Assembly: GCA_937946835.1 (NCBI GenBank)
Contig: CALFAV010000003.1
Coordinates: 45,718-109,717 of the forward strand
Length of the DNA stretch: 64,000 nucleotides
Direction: 5' to 3'
Origin: an uncultured Verrucomicrobiae bacterium
GTDB taxonomy: Bacteria > Verrucomicrobiota > Verrucomicrobiia > Limisphaerales > J093
Shown here: positions 30,401 through 38,347 of the stretch, piece by piece
Layout: every line of letters begins with the position of its first letter
Numbering within the stretch: the stretch's first letter is position 1
Program-made: the position numbers and the translations under genes
The notes under the pieces: generated by a model
Databases searched by the model: none
What the model saw: the letters and a program-made list of their open reading frames with translations, nothing else
Told to the model about the DNA's origin: nothing

Positions 30401-33067
30401 GGTGTGGTCCAGCCGGACGGCGGCCCGGACCTCGAGCACGGTGCCGGTCACGGCGACCGGGATCGCCGAGACGGTGGCGGTCAGGTCGGGCAACGGCCGG
30501 GGGGTGTCGGGTGCGGGGAAAACAGCCGAGGTCACATTGGTCACTTCCAGGCGGCCGACCACCCGCGTGAAGTGGTTGGTGTAGCGGACCCCGTCGAAGG
30601 CGGTGATGTGGGCAAAGCGAAGCACCTCGCCACAGGGGGTGTGTTTGCTGATCCGGTAGGCCAGGCGGGTGAGATTGGTCCCGCGGTCCCCGGGGAGCAG
30701 GTCGGGATAAGCCGATTCGGCCTGGAGCAGTTGGACCCAGGGCGAATCGGTGGTCAGGCGGGCGGTCAGGTTGGTGACGCCAGGGCCTTCGGTGACCCGC
30801 AGAGCGAGTTGTTCCTCGATTTCCTCGCCCGGGTCCGGGAAACCGTTGCCGTTGCCGCCAATGGTGTCGTTGGCCGGGCCGGGTTCCAGGCTCAGCACCG
30901 GAGTGTTGGGCAGGCCCGTTTCGGGGGAGAACACCAGGGCAAACATCTGAGAGGTGCCCAGGGGCAACTGATTCCCCGCCACCATCACCGTCCACTGCCC
31001 CGGTTCCGGGGCCATGTCCACAACGACCTGTTCGATGTTGTTGACGTGGTCCGGTCGGTCCCGCAGGGCGGGGGCGGCGGGGTTGTTTGGGTCCAGGGTC
31101 CAGGGGTAATGCCGGCGGCCGGTGGGGTCGGTCACGACCAGGTCCAGGTCGTTGACCAGGGTGACGGCGGCGTTTTGCAGGGCGGGGGCGTCATCCCAAA
31201 CCAGGGTCAGCTTCACCCGGGCGGTGCCCGGCGGCACGGTGAGGCTGTAAACGGCGTTGTCGCCGGGCCCCACCCGACCCAGCAGCCAGCCGCCACGGCG
31301 CAACTGGTCCACCGCCGCGCGCACCCGGACCCGCCCGTACCCGGAGGCGTAGTCCGGACCGGGCTGATACCAGTCGGTCGCGTCGTTCAGGTCTTCGGCG
31401 GTGTGGACCAGCAGCCCTTTCACCAGTGCGGGCAGAGGCGTCTGGCCGTTGAAGCGATGCCGGTAATCTTCGATCAGCAGCGCGAGGGCGCCGGACACCG
31501 CCGGGGCGGCCATCGAAGTGCCCACCAATACGTCGTAGGGGCCGTCCGGGACCGTGGATTTGATCCCGCCATCGCCTCCCACTTCATCGCCGGGGGCCAC
31601 CAGCTCCGGCTTGACCCGGCCGTCATCGGTGGGCCCCCAGGCACTGAAGGTGGTCATCGAATTGTCGTCCGAGTGGATGGCGCCCACGGAGAGCACGTTC
31701 TTGGCGGTGGCCGGCACCCCGATGGTGCGGTAGCCGTCCGGGGAGGGGCAGTCGTTGAAGACCCCGTGGCCGCGCGAGTTGCCCACGGCGAAGACCACGT
31801 GGTAGGGCGCGCCGTACAGACCGGTGACCAGGCGGTCGTAGTTGGGGGCGTCGCCGGCGTAGTCGCCCAGCAGGTGGCAGTTGCCGAAAAATTCACTGAC
31901 CGTGATCCCCCAGGAGTTTTGGGAAATAACCGCGTGGTGGTTTTCCCGGGCGAAGCGGTGTTCCTCGATCACCGGGCCGGTGTTCACGTCATAGCTCACC
32001 AGGGTTGCTCCCGGCGCCACACCGCGCCATTGCCGCGGCAGTCCTCCGGCGCTTTCGCTGGCGGCGCCGGACCCGGCCAGGGTGCCGGCCACGTGGGTGG
32101 CGTGGCGGTTGCGCGGCTGGGACACGCTGGCCTCACCCCGCACCACGCGTCCGGCCAGGTCCGGGTGGTCAATGTCCACCCAACCGCCGTCCCAGATGCC
32201 CACCACCACCCCCGCGCCCGTCAGCTCGTAGGGCGGGGCTTCGACTTCGGGCACCTGGAGATTGGTGCGCAGGCCGTCGTTGAACAGCGCCACCGGCGGG
32301 GGGATTTCCTCCACCCAACGCACCGGGTCCAGTTCGGCCAGGGCGGCGACGGCCCCGGGGGCGACGCGAATCTCCACTTCCCCGGTGTCCGGCGACTCTC
32401 GCACCCATTCCCCTCCGGCCGCTTGCAGGGCGGCGCGGAGTTGGGGAAGCGGCACATCCTCGAACGGCCAGACGCGCAATCGCACCCGGCCGTCCGGCTC
32501 CACGGCCCAGCGGCCCGGAGTGCCGGCCCGCAACGTGTCACTGAGCTTGTCCTCCGGGTACACCGCCCCCAACCACCGCACGCCCCCTGCCGCGGCGGCG
32601 GCCAGGTCCGCTCCGGGGCTGACCGCCGCGAAGTAGGCCTGCTCGGGCACGTAGCCCAACAACCGGATGCCGGCCTGCTCCAGGCGCGCGCGGGTGGCTG
32701 CTTCCGGGGCGCGGTCCAACTGCACCAACACATGCACGGTCTCGCCGTCAGGCCGGGTGGCCCGGGCTGCGGCCAGGTTTTGCGCCAACTCTCCCGCCCC
32801 GGCAAAGGCGCCGGATTTCAAGCGCACCGGGCGCACCCGCAAGCCGGGCGCCGCAAGTCGCTGGCCGGGGGCCGGCTCCAACCACGGGATGCGTTCAGGG
32901 CGTGCGGGGGTGGGCTCCACCGGCAGTGCCTGCGGACTGACAAGCCCCACCAACCCCAGCCAGACCGGTACGAGCCGATGTCCGACCGGGGCGCGGGAAA
33001 GAAGGAGGAAGAAACGAAGCAACCAAGTCGAGCCGGAACGCGGGGCGGCGAACCAATCGGCGTGCAT
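24434..33067 (-). CDS. Giant (2877 aa) S8 subtilisin-like serine protease with P/Homo-B-like domain, cadherin/Ig-like domain and ~14 DUF11-type repeats
   Basis: Catalytic motifs VVGIWDGGWVDIDHPDL, RNRHATHVAGT, GTSMAAPAVSGA; P-domain-like LDDLEVKLRAPDG...PLAGEWQLVVTD; repeats ADLxL...VTVTNRGPxxATxVxLxxxLP. Confidence 0.93.
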   Translation of the reverse strand: MHADWFAAPRSGSTWLLRFFLLLSRAPVGHRLVPVWLGLVGLVSPQALPVEPTPARPERIPWLEPAPGQRLAAPGLRVRPVRLKSGAFAGAGELAQNLAAARATRPDGETVHVLVQLDRAPEAATRARLEQAGIRLLGYVPEQAYFAAVSPGADLAAAAAGGVRWLGAVYPEDKLSDTLRAGTPGRWAVEPDGRVRLRVWPFEDVPLPQLRAALQAAGGEWVRESPDTGEVEIRVAPGAVAALAELDPVRWVEEIPPPVALFNDGLRTNLQVPEVEAPPYELTGAGVVVGIWDGGWVDIDHPDLAGRVVRGEASVSQPRNRHATHVAGTLAGSGAASESAGGLPRQWRGVAPGATLVSYDVNTGPVIEEHRFARENHHAVISQNSWGITVSEFFGNCHLLGDYAGDAPNYDRLVTGLYGAPYHVVFAVGNSRGHGVFNDCPSPDGYRTIGVPATAKNVLSVGAIHSDDNSMTTFSAWGPTDDGRVKPELVAPGDEVGGDGGIKSTVPDGPYDVLVGTSMAAPAVSGALALLIEDYRHRFNGQTPLPALVKGLLVHTAEDLNDATDWYQPGPDYASGYGRVRVRAAVDQLRRGGWLLGRVGPGDNAVYSLTVPPGTARVKLTLVWDDAPALQNAAVTLVNDLDLVVTDPTGRRHYPWTLDPNNPAAPALRDRPDHVNNIEQVVVDMAPEPGQWTVMVAGNQLPLGTSQMFALVFSPETGLPNTPVLSLEPGPANDTIGGNGNGFPDPGEEIEEQLALRVTEGPGVTNLTARLTTDSPWVQLLQAESAYPDLLPGDRGTNLTRLAYRISKHTPCGEVLRFAHITAFDGVRYTNHFTRVVGRLEVTNVTSAVFPAPDTPRPLPDLTATVSAIPVAVTGTVLEVRAAVRLDHTWLDDLEVKLRAPDGAGVVLLPPLLHFGQNLGRGACGSAVEWTRFDDAAELSLNQGAAPFAGTFRPHQPLAGLTQRPLAGEWQLVVTDTSAEDVGTLLCWELEVRYAQAGYVCDFFNRAPLAGSAHPNIWFEHPTWLDLPGSDPDADPLTYEVLDPPAHGTLTELDPATGRVRYTPAAGYAGPDSFTYRVSDGYAVSEPGTVTLEVQPPSTDLALNHALSPPVLRHDQPFVLTLTVTNPGPNDAPGILLTATLPEGLELLEATGSQGSVSVQRQVVIAAIGLLPVSAGASVRLTLRAATPGTFPLRANASAGIRELDFANNQLEVPLAVLPTADLALLAQTSGVPVPVGQPLSVVLTVTNAGPYPAGGVMVTTPLPAQTTLVSAALSRGEWTLEQETFRAALGDLPVEGTAVLELSLVPEAPGPWTLAATVTANEPDPDPGNNTALATAEVRAVTDLGLNWLPASGPVALGGTFTNILQLTNRSAVPASAVRVQIRFSPGQTPAGVQPATGEVTPGDGEMTWAVETLAPGAATHLALAFQAEAIGVLTNHATAGAFEFEATPEDNAATVTVEVRPVADLALDFVAPGGRLTPERPARYELVVTNRGPAAATAVVLSHPVPTGLTLREATASQGTVQWVEGQLTAELGELAPGATATITLEFEAAAPGPVTGRATVGAFEVDPAPDDNEREFAFTVEPPADLGLELALEPAAVLLTRQTWLSLTLTNAGPHPATGIRTHLVLSEGLVVLEATVSSGTVASGPAGPLWLLEDLPVEGVATGQVRLAVQQIGALAVRAGVIADQPDLNPANNEGEVTVTGVPAVDLAVSQRLAPPPLVPGREFPLVITVTNRGPLAATGVRLSSGLPPNLELLAVAGLDEGCEVEAEHLSCELTDLAAGEAATVTLHLRASVPGGFTNQVSILAEQPDLTPEDNLFELAGVIEPDADLFLDCVSAPESPAVGQRFRVTATARNRGPYPATAAVLRALLPPAVNLLSVNPGQGAWEQHGDEVLVSLGELAVDGAVPVEFELQPAQSGPLALGLHLSAAEPDLAPADNSCETLLTVPATALLAVTVQPASLRASPGFPVQLEVTVTNRGPEAARSVMVTGEAPAELEFRQATTALGIWEARPGGWVWLIEELPPGGAAALTTEWLPLQLGDFTHLVRAAAAEADPDLSDNTAQTAIAVRPAANLTLHLEGPPSPVRRDAPTTYTFVLVNQGPEPATQIGVTHPLPAHFEVVESTADAGEIEATDGQLLWRLDELPPEHEARWQLTVTPRVGGTTLLRATAAARENDLDPDDNRVETTVEVFDLADLAVRLSASPETPLWSQVVRLEIAVTNRGPQAVTGLWLTNTLPPDVELVSLESLPPAAVHTNGGDLVLAFGPLDPGAEAVATLQVRFTSPGNQTVVARTASAALDEAPEDNRAEVTLEVLPAADLRLTKTALDQPALRDLPLRYRLVISNAGLIPATAVRLSDPLPDQTELLDLRAEPGTAGLEDREVVYEPGDLPPGAQAVLDLALRPLAVGALTNFATVAMAEPDPRPEDNAAAAVSEITLAADLSLTLRTPPSPVVLGGPFIAQVTVTNRGPHPATQVQITGTVPAGARLAELDAGPGNLEITATHWTVRLEELAAGATTSVALTLVPEVEGPVSLEAEARAVEPDPTPADNRAAAVLQARPAADVQLVLLSDADSLVVGRELGLLLAVTNHGPHTATGVRIAYLQPPGTELTRLEGSVGEWSPTATGFAAGFESLPPGALVWADFAVRAAQPGPYTHAAELTADTFDPTPDDHRAALEVRVFEEADLLVTHGPAPPALLLSNQFVVTVVVTNRGPITAPRVQMLVAFSLNADLLDAEFVGGDAVLAPPGVVCNMGAMPPGNSAVLSVLVRPNRVGTLVSQAAVRSPAANPDNPALLNRLEIPVYDRPWLEGRREGNRLTLVWPALAAEYDLEFTEDLGGDLWQPVPNPKLILGSEVQVNVKLSAPVRFYRLRKSGP
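24690..29790 (-). repeat. About 14 tandem DUF11-type protein repeats (~120 aa, ~360 bp each) within the giant protease gene
   Basis: Recurring starts such as TDLALNHALSP, ADLALLAQTSG, TDLGLNWLPA, ADLALDFVAPG, ADLGLELALEP, VDLAVSQRLAP through ADLLVTHGPAP, each followed by (V/T)TNRGP-type segments. Confidence 0.85.
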
Positions 33068-33146
33068 ATGGTCGAATAGTTAGCAGACTTTGGGCCGAAA
33101 GCGAAACGCGTCCCGGATCGCAAAGATGTTTTCAAAGCCGCCCGGC

Positions 33147-33158
33147 CGGTTATAACCG
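33147..33158. promoter_or_regulatory. 12-bp perfect palindrome CGGTTATAACCG between divergent genes (candidate operator/-10 region)
   Basis: Seen directly; lies between the giant protease gene (-) and the TRAP permease gene (+). Confidence 0.3.
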
Positions 33159-33252
33159 CCGCACTGAGGCCCGGTTCTGGCCGAGACGCGACGCCGTACG
33201 CCTGCCCGGTGCGGAAGCCGATCGCAAGCCGGTCTGCCGGGCCAAAGCCGTC

Positions 33253-35154
33253 ATGAACACCAATCCGTCCGACCCAAAAGCGGGAGTTCCGGAACTTGCG
33301 CGCCCGGCGTGGCTGCTTTTTTTACGCCGCAGCGAGGAGGGCCTGCTGGTGCTGGCGCTGGCCCTGATGGTGTTGCTGCCGGCGGCGGAGGTCCTGCTCC
33401 GCAAACTGGCCGGCCGCGGCATTCCCGCTTCGGCGCCGCTGGTGCAACACTTGGTGCTGGTGGTGGGCATGTTGGGCGGTGCACTGGCCGCGCGGGAGGG
33501 CCGACTGTTGTCCATCTCGACCCTGACCTATTTTCTCAAAGGCCGGGCTTTGGCCGCGGCGCAGGCCTTCAGCAGCGGGGTGGCGGCGGCCATCAGCGCG
33601 TTTCTTTGCCTGGCCAGCATCGAGTACGTGGCGGCGACGCGGCCGTTGGGCAAAATCCTCGCCTACGGCATTCCGGTGTGGACCGTTCAATCGGTGCTGG
33701 TGCTGGGGTTCGGTCTGATTGCCCTGCGGTTGGTCTGGCTGGGGGGGCGGAGCTGGCGCGGGCGGGCGGTGGTCCTGGGACTGGCCCTGGTCCTGGTCGC
33801 GATTTTCAAAGGGTTGCCAGTGCTGGCCGAGCGGGCAGGTGGGGCGGGTTTTTCGCCGGAGTTGCTGCGCTGGCCGGCCCTGGCGGTGCTGCTGGCCGCC
33901 ATCCTGGCCGGCGCACCGATCTTCGCGGCACTGGGCGGCGCGGCCCTGATTTTTTTCTGGACCGGGGGCGAGACGGTGGCGGCGATCCCGCTCAATCACT
34001 ACCGGCTGACCATCAATCCCACCCTGCCGAGCATTCCGTTGTTCACCCTGGCCGGTTACTTCCTGGCCGAGGGGGGCGCGGCCCGGCGGTTTGTCCGGTT
34101 GTTTGACGCCTGGTTTGGCCACGTGCGGGGCGGGGCGGCGATTGTGACGGTGGTGGTGTGCGCGTTTTTCACCTCGTTCACCGGGGCGTCCGGGGTGACC
34201 ATCCTGGCGCTGGGCGGGTTGCTGCTGCCGGTGCTGCTGGGAGCCGGCTACCGGGAGCGCACCGCGGTGGGGTTGTTGACCGGTTCGGGATCGCTGGGGC
34301 TGTTGTTCCCGCCGTGTCTGCCGCCGATTTTGTACGCGATCGTGGCCAGCACCAGCGCCAACGCCGGCATCCGGATCGAGGAGATTTTCCAGGCGGGCCT
34401 GGTGCCCGGCCTGCTGCTGGTGGGCCTGACGGGTTGGTGGGCACTGCGCCACGGTCCCCGGCAGCCGGGGCCCGCCCGGCGTTTCGAGTGCGGCGCGGCG
34501 TGGACGGCTTTTCGGGAGACGTTCTGGGAGCTGCTGGTCCCGGTGGTGGCGCTGACGTTGTTGTTTTCCGGCCTGGCCACGCCGGTGGAGGCGGCGGCGG
34601 TCACGGCCCTGTATGCCTTCGTGGTGGAAACCTTCATTTACCGCGATCTGCGGCTGTTCCGGGACGTGCCGCGGGTGATCACCGAATGCGCGCTGCTGGT
34701 GGGCGGTGTGCTCCTGATCCTGGGGGTGGCGCTGGGCTTCACGCACTACCTGATTGACGCCCAGGTGCCGGACCGGGCGGTGGCGTGGGCCACCGCCACC
34801 CTCAAGTCCCGGTACACTTTTCTGCTGGCGGTGAATCTGTTTCTGCTGGTGGTGGGGTGTCTGATGGACATTTACTCGGCCATCGTGGTGGTGGTGCCCC
34901 TGCTGGTGCCCATCGCCACGGCCTTCGGCATCGAGCCGCTGCATCTGGGGATCATTTTCCTGGCCAACCTCGAGCTGGGCTACCTCACCCCACCGGTGGG
35001 CATGAACCTGTTCCTGGCCTCCTACCGCTTCAACAAGCCGGTGCCCGAAATCGTGCGCGCCTCGCTGGGGGTGCTGGGCGCGCGGGCGGTCGGCGTGCTG
35101 CTCATCACCTACGTGCCGCCGCTGAGCACCTGGTTGCCCCAGTGGTTGAAATGA
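33253..35154 (+). CDS. TRAP transporter fused small/large permease (DctQ-DctM)
   Basis: N-terminal 4-TM DctQ-like block; DctM motifs (IPLFTLAGYFLAEGG, TGSGSLGLLFPPCLPPILYAI, LGYLTPPVGMNLFLASYRF). Confidence 0.9.
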   Translation: MNTNPSDPKAGVPELARPAWLLFLRRSEEGLLVLALALMVLLPAAEVLLRKLAGRGIPASAPLVQHLVLVVGMLGGALAAREGRLLSISTLTYFLKGRALAAAQAFSSGVAAAISAFLCLASIEYVAATRPLGKILAYGIPVWTVQSVLVLGFGLIALRLVWLGGRSWRGRAVVLGLALVLVAIFKGLPVLAERAGGAGFSPELLRWPALAVLLAAILAGAPIFAALGGAALIFFWTGGETVAAIPLNHYRLTINPTLPSIPLFTLAGYFLAEGGAARRFVRLFDAWFGHVRGGAAIVTVVVCAFFTSFTGASGVTILALGGLLLPVLLGAGYRERTAVGLLTGSGSLGLLFPPCLPPILYAIVASTSANAGIRIEEIFQAGLVPGLLLVGLTGWWALRHGPRQPGPARRFECGAAWTAFRETFWELLVPVVALTLLFSGLATPVEAAAVTALYAFVVETFIYRDLRLFRDVPRVITECALLVGGVLLILGVALGFTHYLIDAQVPDRAVAWATATLKSRYTFLLAVNLFLLVVGCLMDIYSAIVVVVPLLVPIATAFGIEPLHLGIIFLANLELGYLTPPVGMNLFLASYRFNKPVPEIVRASLGVLGARAVGVLLITYVPPLSTWLPQWLK

Positions 35155-35297
35155 GCAGTCGCCCGCCCAACTCGACGGGGGCTGCCTGGGAGGAGTCGCC
35201 ACGGGTTACTGGGGTCGTAACAGCCACCGCCGATCAGCCCACGCACCGGGGCCGGCCGGTTTTGCAGAACTCCCGCCCGCGGGGTGGGGGGCGGTGG

Positions 35298-36911
35298 TCA
35301 ACGCAACCGAAACAACTGGTATCCGCCGACCAGCGCCCGCCGTTCCCCGGCCGCTTCCAACCGCGCGGCCAACTCCGCCGGGGCGCCGGGCGGCAACAGC
35401 ACCCGGTGCACCTGCTCCCTTTCCAGCGCGGCCAGCGCTTCCTCCGCGGACACCCGCCCGGCCATGAGGGCGTCATACCAATCCCGCCGCCTCGCGTAAT
35501 CGGGAGTGAGAAACCAGTGCCCCACCATCACCCGGTGGGCCGACCAGGCCGGTAGCATCGTACCCAGATGCGGCGAGGTGAACACGTGCCCCGCCGGCTC
35601 CCGTGCCAGGGTGAGCACCGCCTCCAACACCGGCCCGGGATACGCGCGGGTCAGCGCCAGGCGGGTGCTGCGCCACGTCACCGCCGGGGCGGATTGAAAA
35701 GCCAGGGCCACGACCAGCGCGGCGCCGAACTGCCGGCGCAGTGGCGCGGTCTCCTCCTCGAACACCCGCAGCAGCCGGTCCAACGCCGGTGCGGCCAGCA
35801 ACCCCAACGGCAGGGGCAACAGGTACACGAAGTGATAACCGCTGGTCCAGGGCGAGCTGTGCAACAACGCGGCCGCCCCCACCCAGACCAGCAACTCGCG
35901 CGTCCCCGGCAGCCCCGTCCGCCAACGCTCGCGGAGACCTCGGACCGCCAGGGCTCCCTGGGCCCCCAGCCCCAGCGGATACCACCACACCCCCAGCCCG
36001 TGCGGGCCGAAAAACCGGCGCGCCGTGGCGTGGAAGACCGGGTCCTGGTTCTGCCAAAGTGAAAAGCCGGCCAACACCGCCCCGGCCGCGCCCAACGCCC
36101 CGGCCAGCCGCATCGCAACGGGGCGTTCCGCCCGGCTCATGAACCGGACCAGCACCACCCCGGCTCCGATGGCCAGCACTCCCAGCCCGGAGTAGGGGTG
36201 CACCAGGTACGTGACCACCGTCCAGATCGCGGCCCGCACGGCCCCGGGCCGGTTGAGGGCCGGGCGCAGCATCGGCCGCAACGCCAGCATCACCAGGGTC
36301 AGTCCCGCCACCCAGAGCGGATTGTAAAACCCGGCGAAAACGTTCCAGCCGTAATCGTCCGACAGGGCCACGAGCAGCGAGTGTTGCCAACGCGCCGGCC
36401 ACCAGGAAAACGTGGCGTGGAACAGAATTTCCAGGCCCCCGGCAAAAGCCACCAACCCGGCCGCCAGCCGGCGCTGGCGCGGCTCGGGCACAAAGTCCCC
36501 GGCAAAGCGCCAGAACACCGCGAAAAAGGCAAAGACCAACGGCACGCGGGCCAGCTCGAAGGCCGTAAACGGGTTCAGTCCGGTGAGCCGGCACCCCCAG
36601 CCCAGCAGACTGAACAGGGGCAAAAAGTAGCGGCCGTCCTGGGGGAGCGTGGTGTGCGGGTTGACCAGAAACCAGTCGCCGGTTTCGAGCGCCTGCCGGA
36701 TGAACCCGACGTAAGCAAAGCCGTCAATCGGGTTGTAGCCAAAGGGCGGGTAGAACGAATCCGGCGGTGGTGGGACCAGTCGCGTGGCCAGAAACGGGAT
36801 CGCCCGCAGCACCGCCACGCCCAGCGGGATCAGCCAGTACGCGGCGGGTGGTCCGACGGGCGGGTCCGAGGCCAAGGGTCGGGGTTCGCTCACGGGCACG
36901 GGCGGGGCCAT
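35298..36911 (-). CDS. Polytopic integral membrane protein, possibly glycosyltransferase-like
   Basis: Long ORF with many hydrophobic segments and an early Asp/Gly-rich loop; no decisive motif. Confidence 0.65.
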   Translation of the reverse strand: MAPPVPVSEPRPLASDPPVGPPAAYWLIPLGVAVLRAIPFLATRLVPPPPDSFYPPFGYNPIDGFAYVGFIRQALETGDWFLVNPHTTLPQDGRYFLPLFSLLGWGCRLTGLNPFTAFELARVPLVFAFFAVFWRFAGDFVPEPRQRRLAAGLVAFAGGLEILFHATFSWWPARWQHSLLVALSDDYGWNVFAGFYNPLWVAGLTLVMLALRPMLRPALNRPGAVRAAIWTVVTYLVHPYSGLGVLAIGAGVVLVRFMSRAERPVAMRLAGALGAAGAVLAGFSLWQNQDPVFHATARRFFGPHGLGVWWYPLGLGAQGALAVRGLRERWRTGLPGTRELLVWVGAAALLHSSPWTSGYHFVYLLPLPLGLLAAPALDRLLRVFEEETAPLRRQFGAALVVALAFQSAPAVTWRSTRLALTRAYPGPVLEAVLTLAREPAGHVFTSPHLGTMLPAWSAHRVMVGHWFLTPDYARRRDWYDALMAGRVSAEEALAALEREQVHRVLLPPGAPAELAARLEAAGERRALVGGYQLFRLR

Positions 36912-36926
36912 TCCCGGACCGGCGGC

Positions 36927-38264
36927 TCAGAGCGTCCATCCCGGCCGGTACTCATAGTGCAGGTAACGATTGGCCTCGGGCTCGTTGGGAATGCGGAGAT
37001 TCACCGGGTCCCACTCCAACGGCGTCCCGCCATGCCGCACCGCGACCATTCCCAGCAGCACCGCCTCGGTCAACGGCCCGGCGAAGTCGAAGTTCGAAGC
37101 CGTGGGCGAACCGGTTTTGCAGGCCCGGATGAACTCCTCGTAATGCCCGGGGGAACGCGGCAGCGTGGGAGCCGGCCGGCGGTACTCCCGGTGGCGGGCC
37201 TCCGGGATCAGACGCGGCCGCTCCCCACCCCAGCCCTCGACCAGCATCTTCCCGCGCTCGCCCACGAACAGGATGCCGTCCTCCGGGTCCAGCTCGCGCT
37301 CCGGCTCCAGTTCGGGCGGCCGGGGCGGCAACAGGCCGCCGTCGTACCAGTGCACCGTGACCGGCGGCAGGTTCCCGCGGGCGGCAAATTCGTAGTGCAC
37401 CAGGCAGGCGAGCGGCACGCTCTCCGGGTACACCGGGGTGGAGCTGGCATGGACCCGCAACGGCGGGCCGAGCTTCAGCGCGTCGAACACCGGCGCCAGG
37501 TTGTGAATGCCCATGTCGCCCAGCCCGCCGGAGCCGAAATCCCACCAGCCGCGCCAGCGGAACGGCACGTAGGCGGGGTGATACGGCCGCCACGGCGCCG
37601 GGCCCAACCACAGGTCCCAGTCCAGCGTGTCCGGCACGGGCGGCGTGTCCGAGGGCCGCTCCACTCCCTGCGCCCACCACAGGGGCAACCTGCCGCGATG
37701 GGTCGGGCGATCGGACCACACGTGGACCTCGCGCACGGGGCCGATGGCGCCGTCGGCCAGCCACTCCTTGATGAGGCGATTGCCCTCGAAGGCCATGCCC
37801 TGGTTGCCCATTTGCGTGGCCACTTTGGCCTCGCGCGCCGCGCGGGCCACCTGGCGCGCCTCAACCACGGTGCGGGTGAGCGGCTTTTCACAGTACACGT
37901 GCCTGCCGCGCTGGAGGGCCGCCATCGTCGCCACGGCGTGGGTGTGGTCCGGCGTCGCCACGATCACCGCGTCCACGCCCTTTTCCCGGTCCAGCATCCG
38001 ACGAAAGTCCCGGTACCGCGCGGCGCGCGGATACCGGGCGAACGGGGCGGCGGCGCGCGCCTCGTCCACGTCGCACAACGCGACGATGTTTTCGCCCTGA
38101 AACCCCTCGAGGTCGTCCGCGCCGCGTCCCCCCGCCCCGATGGCCGCCACGTTGAGCCGGTCGTTGGCGCCCCAAACCCGGGCCGGGATCACCATCGGCA
38201 CGACCGTGGCCGCCAGGGCGCGACGCAAAAAGGCGCGGCGCGTGCCGCACAACGGTGCTTGCAT
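36927..38264 (-). CDS. Gfo/Idh/MocA family oxidoreductase with Tat-type signal
   Basis: TRRAFLRRALAATVV; LNVAAIGAGGRGADDLEGF; VEPLYCEKPL-type region HVYCEKPLTRTVVEAR. Confidence 0.93.
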   Translation of the reverse strand: MQAPLCGTRRAFLRRALAATVVPMVIPARVWGANDRLNVAAIGAGGRGADDLEGFQGENIVALCDVDEARAAAPFARYPRAARYRDFRRMLDREKGVDAVIVATPDHTHAVATMAALQRGRHVYCEKPLTRTVVEARQVARAAREAKVATQMGNQGMAFEGNRLIKEWLADGAIGPVREVHVWSDRPTHRGRLPLWWAQGVERPSDTPPVPDTLDWDLWLGPAPWRPYHPAYVPFRWRGWWDFGSGGLGDMGIHNLAPVFDALKLGPPLRVHASSTPVYPESVPLACLVHYEFAARGNLPPVTVHWYDGGLLPPRPPELEPERELDPEDGILFVGERGKMLVEGWGGERPRLIPEARHREYRRPAPTLPRSPGHYEEFIRACKTGSPTASNFDFAGPLTEAVLLGMVAVRHGGTPLEWDPVNLRIPNEPEANRYLHYEYRPGWTL

Positions 38265-38347
38265 GAACCGGGGGTACCATGCCCGGCCCGCGGATTCAAC
38301 GGCGGGGAAATGGCGCAAAGGGCGCGGCGCGGCGCGCGCCGGGGTGA

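Noticed and set aside
29753-33079. 1108-aa + strand ORF antisense to the giant protease
   Set aside because: Shadow ORF in high-GC DNA: His/Gly/Gln/Arg-rich low-complexity translation, no motifs, while the minus frame has clear subtilisin and repeat domains.
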